Shown: positions 7,005 to 14,659, counted from the stretch's first letter. The stretch is 32,595 nucleotides of DNA from Bacteroidales bacterium (GCA_027067975.1 JAMOUS010000205.1:1-32595), one strand, 5' to 3'. Notes: generated by a model not told the origin, from the letters alone. A program made the numbers and translations.

Positions 7005-7694
7005 ATGTACCGGATTGAGATAGATAAATGTCAAGGTTGTGCTTGTATTTCGACGCCGTTTCGATATTTGACGCCCGACGAATTATCGTTCATGAACAGA
7101 AACCGTGTGGACGTATTTTTCCGGCGGGGTGAGTCGTTGTGCAAGGAAGGGGTTTTTGCCTCAAGCATCTATTACATTAAAGAAGGCTTGATCAAGATCT
7201 TTACAGAAGATTTTCACGGTGCGGTGGTTCTGTCTATCGAGACGCGGGGATATTTTTTAGGGCTTCATGCCTTATCCCCTCCTCACAAATACACCTATTC
7301 TGCCACAGCTTTTGAGGATACGAAAGTTTGTACACTGGATATTAATGCTTTCCGAAAAGTATTGGTCAGCAACCCGCTTTTTTCAACGGCGATTCTCAGG
7401 CAGATGAGCAAAGATACGATGAAGAGTTTTGAGCGGATTGCCACGGTGGGAATTAAACAGTTGCACGGGCGTCTGGCTGACCTGTTGCTTTGTCTGTCGG
7501 TGCGGATCTACAGGTCGCGAAAGTTCACCACCTCGCTCTCCCGGCGGGACATGGCAGAGGTGACTATGATGTCGGGGGAGAGCCTTTCCAGGGTGTTGAA
7601 AGATTTCCGGGAAGAGGGAATCCTTTCTGTTCGTGGTAAGACCTTTGAAATTCACAACGTGGATGCCCTGCGGCGGATCAGTCGGACAGGGTGA
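7005..7694 (+). CDS. CRP/FNR-family transcriptional regulator with FNR-like cysteines
   Basis: 229 residues: N-terminal cysteine cluster, cyclic-nucleotide-binding-type beta-barrel (about 25-120), dimer helix (about 125-160) and a winged helix-turn-helix (about 170-220). C9-x2-C12-x-C14 lies just before the conserved PF, and C109 (DTKVC109) aligns with FNR C122, so an oxygen- or NO-sensitive Fe-S cluster is plausible. The recognition helix GESLSR has E192, S195 and R196 in the positions FNR uses to read TTGAT. CRP-type cAMP residues are not evident. It is divergent from the rhodanese/porin unit across a 203-base gap and its stop codon directly abuts that of prmC. Its codon use is visibly more AT-rich than that of mutL or etfBA. 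Confidence 0.9.
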   Translation: MYRIEIDKCQGCACISTPFRYLTPDELSFMNRNRVDVFFRRGESLCKEGVFASSIYYIKEGLIKIFTEDFHGAVVLSIETRGYFLGLHALSPPHKYTYSATAFEDTKVCTLDINAFRKVLVSNPLFSTAILRQMSKDTMKSFERIATVGIKQLHGRLADLLLCLSVRIYRSRKFTTSLSRRDMAEVTMMSGESLSRVLKDFREEGILSVRGKTFEIHNVDALRRISRTG

Positions 7695-8558
7695 TCACTT
7701 TTCAGCTGTGACAAATCGTTTTTTCCCGTTAATGTCGAGATGGACCGTAACGGCTGATAGTTTTTCCTTCCTAAAAAGGGAGGCTACGTCTTCGGCATGA
7801 GCGGCGTGGCATTCGACCATCAGGTAGCCGTCCGGTTCGAGGTGTTGGCGGGCGTAGCGGAGGATATGGCGGTAAAAGAGGAGCGGGTCGTCGTCGGGGA
7901 CGAAGAGGGCCCGGGAGGGTTCATGGAGGGCCACCTCGGGCTGGAGGGTCTCTTTCTCTCTTTCGGGGATGTAAGGCGGGTTGGAGACGATGCAACGGAA
8001 GGAGCTGACCGGCGGCGGGGAGGGACGGAGGATGTCATCGCGGAAAAAGTGGACGTTCACTCGGTTCTTGCGGGCGTTACGGCGGGCTATTTCGAGGGTT
8101 TCTTCGTCGATGTCACAGGCCCAGACGGTTGCTTCGGGGAGGTGGCGGGCCAGGGCGAGGGCCAGGGCGCCGCTGCCCGTGCCGATGTCGAGCAGGTGAT
8201 AGGGACCTTTTTTCTTTGTGAGCTTTTCGAGGGTTATCTGCACCAGCTCTTCGGTCTCGGGACGGGGGATCAGTACGGCGGGGGTGACTTCCAGGGAGAG
8301 GTCGTAGAAGGAGGTTTCGCCCAGCAGGTATTGTACCGGCATCCGTTCTTCTTTCATTTGCCGGAAAATGGTGTTAATTTTAGGCATCAGATCGTCGGGG
8401 AAGGGTTCGCCGCCGTCGCGCAGGAGTGCGGCGCCGCTGCGGCCGCTGACGGTGGCGACGATGAGGCGGGCCAGGGCGCGGGCCTCCCGCTCGCCATGGA
8501 GGGGTGTGAGACCGCGTGTGAGGTGGCGGATGAGGCTGTTGAAGGAGTGCTGTGGCAT
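7695..8558 (-). CDS. prmC: Release factor glutamine methyltransferase PrmC (HemK)
   Basis: Methylates the glutamine of the GGQ motif of RF1/RF2 using S-adenosylmethionine. 287 residues from the ATG at 8558 (a GTG three bases earlier is possible). N-terminal helical substrate domain, then PVQYLLG and LIPRPETEELV (about 75-106), SAM-binding DIGTGSGALAL (about 124-134) and catalytic NPPY (193-196), all diagnostic. The start almost coincides with the predicted transcription start. It is convergent with the FNR-like gene with no intervening base (TGATCA shared junction) and divergent from ribD. Its substrate gene prfB lies 5 kb away in the same window. Confidence 0.95.
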   Translation of the reverse strand: MPQHSFNSLIRHLTRGLTPLHGEREARALARLIVATVSGRSGAALLRDGGEPFPDDLMPKINTIFRQMKEERMPVQYLLGETSFYDLSLEVTPAVLIPRPETEELVQITLEKLTKKKGPYHLLDIGTGSGALALALARHLPEATVWACDIDEETLEIARRNARKNRVNVHFFRDDILRPSPPPVSSFRCIVSNPPYIPEREKETLQPEVALHEPSRALFVPDDDPLLFYRHILRYARQHLEPDGYLMVECHAAHAEDVASLFRKEKLSAVTVHLDINGKKRFVTAEK

Positions 8559-8565
8559 CACACAT

Positions 8566-8573
8566 CAAAGATA
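8566..8573 (-). promoter_or_regulatory. Promoter -7 element TATCTTTG for prmC
   Basis: Perfect TAnnTTTG on the minus strand ending only seven bases before the prmC ATG. With the usual spacing, transcription would start within a few bases of the start codon, giving a leaderless or nearly leaderless mRNA. Confidence 0.6.
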
Positions 8574-8646
8574 CGAAGGTTTTCAGGAATGAAGGGGAGG
8601 ACGATGCCGGGCGGGGAAGGAAGGATCACAAGAAAAGGGTTAGACG

Positions 8647-9711
8647 ATGGAACGAAAAGCAAGAGAAGAGGATGAGCGGTATATGCGCCGTTGTCTGGAG
8701 CTGGCGCGGCGGGGTTTGGGCACCACCTATCCCAATCCGCTGGTGGGGTCGGTGATCGTCCACGAAGGCCGGATCATCGGCGAGGGGTTCCACCACCGCA
8801 GCGGCGAGCCGCATGCCGAGGTGTTGGCGGTGCGTGCCGTGACCGACAGGCGTCTGCTGCGGCAGTCGACGCTCTATGTCAACCTGGAGCCCTGCTCGCA
8901 CCACGGCCGGACACCCCCCTGTGCCGATATGATCGTGCGGGAGGGAATCCCCCGTGTGGTCATCGGCACCCTCGACACCAGCGAGAAGGTGAGCGGCAGG
9001 GGGGTGGCCCGCCTGCGCGACGGCGGCGTCGAGGTGATCACCGGCGTGCTGGAGGAAGAGAGCCGTTACGTCAACCGCCGCTTCTTCACCTTCCACGAAA
9101 AGAAACGGCCTTATGTCCTTCTGAAGTGGGCCGAGAGTGCCGACGGGTTTCTCGACGAGGAGCGGCTGCCCGGGCAGGAGGGTCCCAACTGGATCAGCGG
9201 TCCTCTGGGCCGGCAGGCGGTACACCGCTGGCGTACCCAGGAAGAGGCCATCCTCGTCGGGCGCAAGACCGCCCTCATCGACGACCCCCTGCTGACGGCC
9301 AGGGAGTGGTGGGGGAAGAACCCCTTGCGCCTGGTCATCGACCGCGATCTTACCCTGCCTGCCACCTTGCGCATCTTCAACGATGAGGCCCCCACGATCG
9401 TCTTCAACCATCGTCTCAGCCGGCGCCATGAGCATCCCGAGCCGGTGCGGATCGATTTCAGGGAGGAGATCCTCCCCCAGATCCTTGAAGAGCTGTACCG
9501 CCGGCAGGTGCAGTCGGTGATGGTCGAAGGCGGGGCTTATACTTTGCAGAAGTTCATCGAGGCCGACCTGTGGGATGAAGCCCGTGTTTTCAAGGGGGAA
9601 CGCTATTTCCATGCCGGCGTGAAAGCTCCTGCACCGGGACGGCAACCCGCCGAAAAGATCGATCTGGGCGATTCGGTGTATTACCGTTTTTTCCGGTGTG
9701 ATCATTTCTGA
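8647..9711 (+). CDS. ribD: Bifunctional riboflavin biosynthesis protein RibD
   Basis: Deaminates 2,5-diamino-6-ribosylamino-4(3H)-pyrimidinone 5'-phosphate and then reduces the ribosyl group with NADPH, the second and third steps of riboflavin synthesis. 354 residues. Deaminase domain (about 8-150): zinc ligands in H56AE58V and PC83SHHGRTPPC92. Reductase domain (about 155-354): YVLLKWAESADGF, VGRKTALIDDPLLTAR, and VMVEGGAYTLQ near the end. The length is normal. The gene stands alone, divergent from prmC across 88 bases; no TAnnTTTG element was found in front of it and no FMN riboswitch is evident. Riboflavin supply is relevant to the flavoproteins encoded at 13.7-17.5 kb, but no operon link exists. 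Confidence 0.95.
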   Translation: MERKAREEDERYMRRCLELARRGLGTTYPNPLVGSVIVHEGRIIGEGFHHRSGEPHAEVLAVRAVTDRRLLRQSTLYVNLEPCSHHGRTPPCADMIVREGIPRVVIGTLDTSEKVSGRGVARLRDGGVEVITGVLEEESRYVNRRFFTFHEKKRPYVLLKWAESADGFLDEERLPGQEGPNWISGPLGRQAVHRWRTQEEAILVGRKTALIDDPLLTAREWWGKNPLRLVIDRDLTLPATLRIFNDEAPTIVFNHRLSRRHEHPEPVRIDFREEILPQILEELYRRQVQSVMVEGGAYTLQKFIEADLWDEARVFKGERYFHAGVKAPAPGRQPAEKIDLGDSVYYRFFRCDHF

Positions 9712-9760
9712 TCCCGCTTGCCTTGCTGAGGGACGCCGAACAAGACGTTGATATTTTTCT

Positions 9761-9768
9761 TACATTTG
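9761..9768 (+). promoter_or_regulatory. Promoter -7 element TACATTTG for the stress-protein gene
   Basis: Perfect TAnnTTTG, 20 bases before the ATG at 9789. It also argues against a longer reading frame from 9723. Confidence 0.55.
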
Positions 9769-9788
9769 AAAGAAATAAAAGCATTGTC

Positions 9789-10280
9789 ATGAATTCACTG
9801 ATCGCAGTCTATGACACGCACGAAGCAGCCTTACAGGCGCTGGCGATGCTGAAGGAGAATGATTTTCCGATGAACCAGGTCTCCCTGCTCGGTAAGGCCG
9901 AAGTGATCGACGATCATCTGCACCTTTCTTCTTCGGAAGAAGGCAAGAGCACTCCCGTCTTGTTGGGTACCGGTGGCGGGGCATTGATCGGTCTTCTTAC
10001 CGGTATCGGGGTTTTTGCCATCCCGGGTTTCGGTTTTTTGTATGGTGCCGGTGCCATTGTAGGGACCATTGCGGGTTTCGATCTGGGTCTGATCGCCGGC
10101 GGCGTGGCTTCGTTGTTGGCCTCTGCCGGTTTTGGAGAGCACCATTCCAAGAAGGTGAATGAGCATCTTCAGAAAGGCAAATACACCATCCTGGTCCATG
10201 GTTCGGCCGAAGAGATCGACCGGGCGGAAGAGCTGCTCAAGAACGAAGGAGGTTTCTTCGAGCTGGTCAGGAGCGAGTGA
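9789..10280 (+). CDS. General stress protein (YflT/DUF1269-like) with glycine-rich membrane hairpin
   Basis: 163 residues. The N-terminal part (1-36, AVYDTHEAALQALAMLKEN...VSLLGKAE) and C-terminal part (132-163, YTILVHGSAEEIDRAEELL) look like two halves of a small alpha/beta domain of the heat-induced stress protein YflT kind. They flank a long Gly/Ala-rich hydrophobic section (57-115) with several GxxxG patterns, probably a membrane hairpin. The biochemical role is unknown; family members are induced by general stress. The ATG at 9789 is chosen because of the promoter element just upstream. Single gene between ribD and the thioredoxin-fold gene. Confidence 0.75.
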   Translation: MNSLIAVYDTHEAALQALAMLKENDFPMNQVSLLGKAEVIDDHLHLSSSEEGKSTPVLLGTGGGALIGLLTGIGVFAIPGFGFLYGAGAIVGTIAGFDLGLIAGGVASLLASAGFGEHHSKKVNEHLQKGKYTILVHGSAEEIDRAEELLKNEGGFFELVRSE

Positions 10281-10363
10281 CTTCGGATGCAACATCTTTC
10301 TTTTTTCTTCGTCATTCTGGGTGACGGGAGGATAGAAGTAAAGCGAACATAAAAAAGCGGCCG

Positions 10364-10906
10364 ATGGTGTTACGTATTCTGCTTCTTTTTTTCATTTCGT
10401 TGCCAGCCTTACGGGTGGATGCCCAGGAAAAGGGGGTGGAGGTCCTCACCCTTCCGGGGGGACAGATCCTGGTGGGAGTGGGGGAGCGTTCGGCGATGGA
10501 GCAACCTCCTTTTTCGGAATGGTTTGATCGCGGATATGCTTCATACATGCCGGAGGATTCCCTCGTTCAGCTCTTGCGGCATCAATCTTTTGACGATGTT
10601 ACCGTGACGGTCGTCCTGGGCACGTGGTGTCCCGACAGTCGTCGTGAGGTGCCCCGTTTTTTCCGGGTGGCCGACGCGGTGGGGATCCCTGACGACCAGA
10701 TCCGCGTGATCTATGTGGACAGGAAGAAGGAAGCGCCGGGAATGGATCTGGCAAGCCTGGGGATTGAAAGGGTGCCCACCTTTATCTTTACACGTCAGGG
10801 TCGTGAGATCGGGCGGATCGTGGAAGTCCCCCGGGGAAGTTTCGAGGAGGAGTTGATGGAGATATTCCGTGCGGCCACGAAAGAGAAAAATAACAACAAA
10901 TCATAG
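10364..10906 (+). CDS. Exported thioredoxin-fold protein with a single active-site cysteine
   Basis: 180 residues with a signal peptide (about 1-20, ending VDAQ). From about 79 a thioredoxin fold is recognisable: VTVVLGTWC89PDS92, where the CxxC motif has become CxxS, and a cis-proline loop RVP138TF. C89 is the only cysteine in the protein, so disulfide exchange by the classical two-cysteine mechanism is not possible; a monothiol reductase, isomerase or chaperone role is conceivable. The phrase TWCxDSRREVPRF is a type I recognise from Bacteroidota thioredoxin family proteins. It starts a small run of three plus-strand genes, with only three bases before the DUF4190 gene. Confidence 0.8.
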   Translation: MVLRILLLFFISLPALRVDAQEKGVEVLTLPGGQILVGVGERSAMEQPPFSEWFDRGYASYMPEDSLVQLLRHQSFDDVTVTVVLGTWCPDSRREVPRFFRVADAVGIPDDQIRVIYVDRKKEAPGMDLASLGIERVPTFIFTRQGREIGRIVEVPRGSFEEELMEIFRAATKEKNNNKS

Positions 10907-10909
10907 CAG

Positions 10910-11422
10910 ATGGAAGAACAGAGAAACACCACTTCGGCAGGACAGGGTTTCGGCATTGCCGCCCTGGTCTTGGGGGTCATCGCCCTGCTCACGGCGTTCA
11001 TTCCCTGTGTGGGGATCCTGGCCCTCATCCCGGGTATTTTGGGGATCATCTTTGCCATTGTGGCATTGGTACAGGCGAGCCAGGGTCATGGCGCCAAGGC
11101 TTTGATCATCACCGCACTGGTCATTTCCATCCTGGCCACCTCGGTGTCGACGGTGTGGGTGCTGATGGTCTCGGCGCCCGGAATGATGATGGGGACCGGC
11201 TTGAGGAACATCACCAAGCAGTTCCACATGCTCCAGAAAAGCCTGGAGGAGATGGAAGAGGATCTTGAGGACCTCGGCCTGGACAGTACGAAAAACTATC
11301 ACATCACCATCGAGAAGACGATCAAGGTGACCGGAGGGGACAAGGAAGAACTGCTCGAGGAGCTTGAAGGAGCTGACACCGCGGCCGAAGCGCGTGACAC
11401 CACCGGCGCGGGAGTGGAGTAA
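10910..11422 (+). CDS. DUF4190-type membrane protein
   Basis: 170 residues. After a polar N-terminus come a Gly/Ala-rich hydrophobic pair (about 13-33 and 36-57) separated by IPCVG, and a third segment (about 62-87), the arrangement of DUF4190 membrane proteins. The C-terminal 80 residues are cytosolic or periplasmic, strongly acidic and probably coiled coil (about 100-125, LEEMEEDLEDL). The function is unknown. It begins three bases after the thioredoxin-fold gene and ends ten bases before the DUF2752 gene, so all three are likely co-transcribed. Confidence 0.7.
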   Translation: MEEQRNTTSAGQGFGIAALVLGVIALLTAFIPCVGILALIPGILGIIFAIVALVQASQGHGAKALIITALVISILATSVSTVWVLMVSAPGMMMGTGLRNITKQFHMLQKSLEEMEEDLEDLGLDSTKNYHITIEKTIKVTGGDKEELLEELEGADTAAEARDTTGAGVE

Positions 11423-11432
11423 GCCTCCGGCC

Positions 11433-11843
11433 ATGGATGTGAGGAAAGTTTACATTCGTGTCGATCGTTTTTTTCTGGTCCTTTTTGCGGCGATCTTCTT
11501 GTATGCGGCGGTGTATCCTCCGGCAGGGGGACATCCTGTGCCATCGTTCTATACTTTGCTGACGGGGGATCCTTCCCCGACGGCGGGATTATCGCGCAGC
11601 TTTTCGGCGTTGGTACGGGGCGAGGTGGCCCGGGCCCGGGCGCTTTCGCCTTATGGCCTCCCGCTCTTCCTTTTTTTCAGCCTCCAACTTCTGATGCGAG
11701 CCGTTGTCCTTGTCCTTTTGGTCAAGCAGAAGAAAGATCCCCGCTCGCTGCTGCGGGTCGACTTGTGGTTTTCCTTTTTCCTGTTTGCAGGATGCTATGC
11801 TCCTCTGATAGCGCTGCTTATCCAGAGGGTTTCAGGCGGATGA
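11433..11843 (+). CDS. DUF2752-like membrane protein lacking the usual cysteines
   Basis: 136 residues, about three membrane segments (12-28, 75-98, 110-130). The central motif PSPTAGLSRSFSALVRGE (47-64) matches the DUF2752 pattern CPxCGxTRAFxALxxGD, with both cysteines replaced (S48 and A51). The ATG at 11433 is used because the frame upstream of it overlaps the DUF4190 gene. In other bacteria this family often accompanies DUF4190-like or TM2 genes, fitting the operon here. The function is unknown, and loss of the cysteines suggests any metal or disulfide role is gone. Confidence 0.65.
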   Translation: MDVRKVYIRVDRFFLVLFAAIFLYAAVYPPAGGHPVPSFYTLLTGDPSPTAGLSRSFSALVRGEVARARALSPYGLPLFLFFSLQLLMRAVVLVLLVKQKKDPRSLLRVDLWFSFFLFAGCYAPLIALLIQRVSGG

Positions 11844-11852
11844 GAAGGGTTC

Positions 11853-12707
11853 TCACCCTTCCGCCAGGAACTCTTCGAGCGTGAAGATCCTGTCGGCGCG
11901 GTAACCTTTCGGCGTCTCTTTCAGGGTGCAGCATTCGTGATAGAGGTCGTGTTCGAAGAAGAGGATATACTGGTTCTCGTAAGCCTCTTTGAGGAAGGCG
12001 GCTTTCTCTTCGAGGGTGACGAGGGGTTCGATGTCGTAGGCCATGTTCCACACCAGGGGCAGGTGGGCCACCGACGGGATGAGGTCGGCCATGAACACGA
12101 TTGTGCGGTCATGGTAATGGATGAAGGGGATGATCTGGCCGCGGGTGTGGCCGTTGAAGATGCGCAGTTCGACGCCGGGGGCGAGCTCACCCTCTTCGTC
12201 CCACAGTTTCAATTGTCCGCTCTCCTGCATGGGAAGGATGTTCTCGGGCAGGAAGGCGTCCTTTTCGCGGGGGTTGGGGTGGGTGGCCCATTCCCAGTGG
12301 GCGCGGCTGATATGGTAGGTGGCGTTGGGGAAGACAGGCTCGTAGCCCGTGCCGTCAGAGGTGCGGCGTATGCCGCCGCCGCAGTGGTCGGCATGAAGGT
12401 GGGTGAGCACCATATCGGTGACCTCATCGAGAGAGCAGCCGGCCTTGCGGAGACCTCCCTCCAGCCCGTCGCCGCCATAGAGATAGACATAGCGGAAAAA
12501 TTTTTCATCCTGTTTATCGCCGTAGCCGTTGTCGATGAGGATGCGGCGGCCTCCCGTGTCGATCAGCAATGAGCGCAGTGACCAGTTGCAAAGATTGTTC
12601 TCGTCGGCAGGATAGACCTTCTGCCACAAAGCCTTCGGCACCACGCCGAACATCGCCCCTCCGTCGATCTTGAAATTGGAGATGTGGACCACATGCAGTT
12701 CCATCAT
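11853..12707 (-). CDS. Metallo-beta-lactamase-fold hydrolase (lactonase-like)
   Basis: 284 residues. The dinuclear metal-site motifs are complete: HLHADH at 103-108, H187 in NGHTRGQ, D208 in MADLIPS and H253 in FEHD. The arrangement, with LLIDTGGRRILIDNGYG before the first motif, resembles the quorum-quenching lactonase/hydrolase branch rather than glyoxalase II or RNase Z, but the substrate is not predictable. No signal peptide is seen, so it is likely cytosolic. The promoter-like TACCTTTG at 12738-12745 lies over the upstream extension of the frame, so the ATG at 12707 (or the adjacent one at 12704) is the likely start. Confidence 0.85.
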   Translation of the reverse strand: MMELHVVHISNFKIDGGAMFGVVPKALWQKVYPADENNLCNWSLRSLLIDTGGRRILIDNGYGDKQDEKFFRYVYLYGGDGLEGGLRKAGCSLDEVTDMVLTHLHADHCGGGIRRTSDGTGYEPVFPNATYHISRAHWEWATHPNPREKDAFLPENILPMQESGQLKLWDEEGELAPGVELRIFNGHTRGQIIPFIHYHDRTIVFMADLIPSVAHLPLVWNMAYDIEPLVTLEEKAAFLKEAYENQYILFFEHDLYHECCTLKETPKGYRADRIFTLEEFLAEG

Positions 12708-12737
12708 GAAAGGATTTTGCAGGTTTCTGACGGAGTA

Positions 12738-12745
12738 CAAAGGTA
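12738..12745 (-). promoter_or_regulatory. Promoter -7 element TACCTTTG for the MBL-fold gene
   Basis: Perfect TAnnTTTG on the minus strand, 30 bases before the ATG at 12707. It sits in the gap after the EamA transporter stop. Confidence 0.55.
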
Positions 12746-12753
12746 ACCAAAAT

Positions 12754-13647
12754 CTATCGTTTCCCTTTGATCATCTGTTTTCCGAGGGTGATGAGCACTA
12801 CGCCGGCGACGGTGAGGATGCCGCCCCACACTTGCCACATTTGCGGCACCAGCCCCAGGTAGATGAAAGCTCCCACCAGGACAAAAAAGCCTTTCGAGCT
12901 GGTGATGATCGAGGTGCGGGAAGCTTCGAGGTACTGGATGGCCGAATAGTTGGTGAGGCCGGCCAGGAAAGGGCCCAGGAAAGAGCCCAGGACGATGTTC
13001 AGCAGCGGCTTGGTGGGGATGGCGAGCGACATGCCGCTCACCAGCAAGGCCCCGACGGAGAAGAGCCACAGGAAGACCAGACGGTTGAGCGTGAGCAAGA
13101 AGGGGTTGAGTTGTTCGATGGAGTGCTTGGCCATGACGAACGCCACGGCATAGAGCACAGCAGAGAGAAACACCCACTCGGCCCCTTCGCGCAGCCAGCC
13201 CTCCTCGCCGCCCGGTTGGTAACTGATCATGAAGGCGCCGGCCAGCGTCAGTACAATGCCCAGGATCTCGATGGGTGCATAGCGTTCGTGAAGGAAAAAG
13301 ACGCCCATCAGGGTGATCAGCAGAGGGGTGAGGTTGCCCAGGAAGGAGACCATGGCCGGGTTCTCCATCTGTTGGATGGCCAGGAAGAAAAAGAGCGTGC
13401 CTCCCAGCTCCAGCAGGCCGATGAGCGCCAGCTGCAGACGCTGGTCACGCGGGATCTTCTTGAGCATATGCAACTGACGGCGAAGAGCGAGGTAGATCAG
13501 CAGCCACACCATCCCCAGCAGATACCAGTACACCCCGAATTGGATGATATGTACCTCGTTGAGGGCCGCCTTGCTGAAGACGAACACGTTGGCCATGGCC
13601 AGCGTGGCCGTGATGGCGAACAGGTAACCCTTGCTCCTTCCTTTCAT
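12754..13647 (-). CDS. EamA/DMT-family inner-membrane transporter
   Basis: 297 residues, about ten hydrophobic helices in two homologous halves of five, the drug/metabolite transporter (EamA) architecture. Recognisable features are the helix-1 start YLFAITATLAMANVFVFSKAAL, the end of the first repeat (PLLITLMGVFFLHERYAPIEILGIVLTL compressed, with the typical ER at the loop) and the second-half helix YLGLVPQMWQVWGGILTVAGV. The substrate cannot be predicted. The ATG at 13647 is chosen over a longer frame because a TACTTTTG promoter element lies at 13671-13678. Divergent from etfB. Confidence 0.88.
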   Translation of the reverse strand: MKGRSKGYLFAITATLAMANVFVFSKAALNEVHIIQFGVYWYLLGMVWLLIYLALRRQLHMLKKIPRDQRLQLALIGLLELGGTLFFFLAIQQMENPAMVSFLGNLTPLLITLMGVFFLHERYAPIEILGIVLTLAGAFMISYQPGGEEGWLREGAEWVFLSAVLYAVAFVMAKHSIEQLNPFLLTLNRLVFLWLFSVGALLVSGMSLAIPTKPLLNIVLGSFLGPFLAGLTNYSAIQYLEASRTSIITSSKGFFVLVGAFIYLGLVPQMWQVWGGILTVAGVVLITLGKQMIKGKR

Positions 13648-13670
13648 CTTTTTTCCCTTCCGCACTGCTG

Positions 13671-13678
13671 CAAAAGTA
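13671..13678 (-). promoter_or_regulatory. Promoter -7 element TACTTTTG for the EamA gene
   Basis: Perfect TAnnTTTG on the minus strand, 23 bases before the ATG at 13647. It shares a 117-base gap with the divergent etfB promoter. Confidence 0.55.
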
Positions 13679-13712
13679 ATCATTTTCCCCATGGAGGGGG
13701 GAGGGGGCACTT

Positions 13713-13742
13713 TTTGCCAATTGTGAAAATCCTTTATCTTTG
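13713..13742 (+). promoter_or_regulatory. Full Bacteroidota promoter for etfB (-33 TTTG, -7 TATCTTTG)
   Basis: TTTG at 13713-13716, an 18-base spacer, then TATCTTTG at 13735-13742, 22 bases before the etfB ATG. This is the best two-part match to the Bacteroidota consensus in the window. Confidence 0.75.
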
Positions 13743-13764
13743 CCTCTCAAAATTTCTGGATATC

Positions 13765-14646
13765 ATGAAGAACAAGAGTTACAGGATCATCGTGCTGGCC
13801 AAGCAGGTGCCCGATACGCGCAATGTGGGCAAGGATGCCATGAAGGCCGACGGCACGGTGAACAGGGCGGCGTTGCCGGCCATCTTCAATCCTGAGGATC
13901 TGAATGCCTTGGAGCAGGCGTTGCGTATCAAAGACCGTTTTCCGGGAAGCCGGGTGACGTTGCTGACGATGGGTCCGCCGCGGGCGGCCGAGATCATCCG
14001 CGAAGGGCTCTACCGCGGTGCCGACGACGGGGTGCTCCTCACCGACCGGGCTTTTGCCGGTTCCGACACGCTGGCCACCTCGTATGCCCTTTCCCGCGCC
14101 ATTATGAAGATGGGGGATTTCGACCTGATCTTTGCCGGCCGGCAGGCCATCGACGGTGACACCGCCCAGGTGGGTCCCCAGGTGGCAGAAAAGCTGGATA
14201 TCGCCCAGGTGACCTACGCCGAAGAGGTGCTCGAGATCAAGAAAGGGAAGGTTACCATCAAACGCCGTCTTGAGAAAGGGGTGGAGATCGTCGAGGCACC
14301 GTTGCCGCTGCTGATCACCGTCACCGGCTCGGCCCCTGCCTGCCGCCCCCGTAATGCCAAGCTCATCATGAAATACAAGCGGGCCACCACCCTCAGCGAG
14401 AGGCAGAATATTTCCGAAGATTACATCTCCATCTATGACGACCGTCCCTGGCTCAACCTGCCGGAATGGAACGTTGCCGACATCGATGCCGATCCTTCGC
14501 AGCTGGGTCTCTCGGGATCGCCCACCAAGGTGAAGAAGATCGAGAACGTCGTCTTCCAGGCCAAAGAGGCCAAGGTGCTGCAGCCTACCGATGAAGACAT
14601 CAACTGGCTGATGAAGGAGCTTATCAACAATCATACCTTGGGATGA
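13765..14646 (+). CDS. etfB: Electron transfer flavoprotein beta subunit
   Basis: 293 residues. Starts IIVLAKQVPDT, with the family's FNPEDLNALEQAL segment near 41-53 and the nucleotide-binding signature GRQAIDGDTAQVGPQVAE near 129-146. With EtfA it forms a soluble FAD-containing dimer that takes electrons from acyl-CoA dehydrogenases. The sequence alone does not show whether it is the ordinary (one FAD plus AMP) or the bifurcating type. First gene of an etfB-etfA-acyl-CoA dehydrogenase operon with a strong promoter and an 18-base or so leader. Confidence 0.96.
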   Translation: MKNKSYRIIVLAKQVPDTRNVGKDAMKADGTVNRAALPAIFNPEDLNALEQALRIKDRFPGSRVTLLTMGPPRAAEIIREGLYRGADDGVLLTDRAFAGSDTLATSYALSRAIMKMGDFDLIFAGRQAIDGDTAQVGPQVAEKLDIAQVTYAEEVLEIKKGKVTIKRRLEKGVEIVEAPLPLLITVTGSAPACRPRNAKLIMKYKRATTLSERQNISEDYISIYDDRPWLNLPEWNVADIDADPSQLGLSGSPTKVKKIENVVFQAKEAKVLQPTDEDINWLMKELINNHTLG

Positions 14647-14659
14647 TCGTCCCGCTGTC

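Noticed and set aside
8562-8646. FMN riboswitch in front of ribD
   Set aside because: The gap is under 90 bases and shows none of the conserved paired elements of an FMN riboswitch.
8626-9705. 359-codon minus-strand frame opposite ribD
   Set aside because: Antisense shadow of ribD, which carries complete zinc and reductase motifs.
12670-13764. Long N-terminal extension of the etfB frame
   Set aside because: It runs antisense to the EamA transporter and crosses the etfB promoter. EtfB homology begins exactly at the ATG at 13765.
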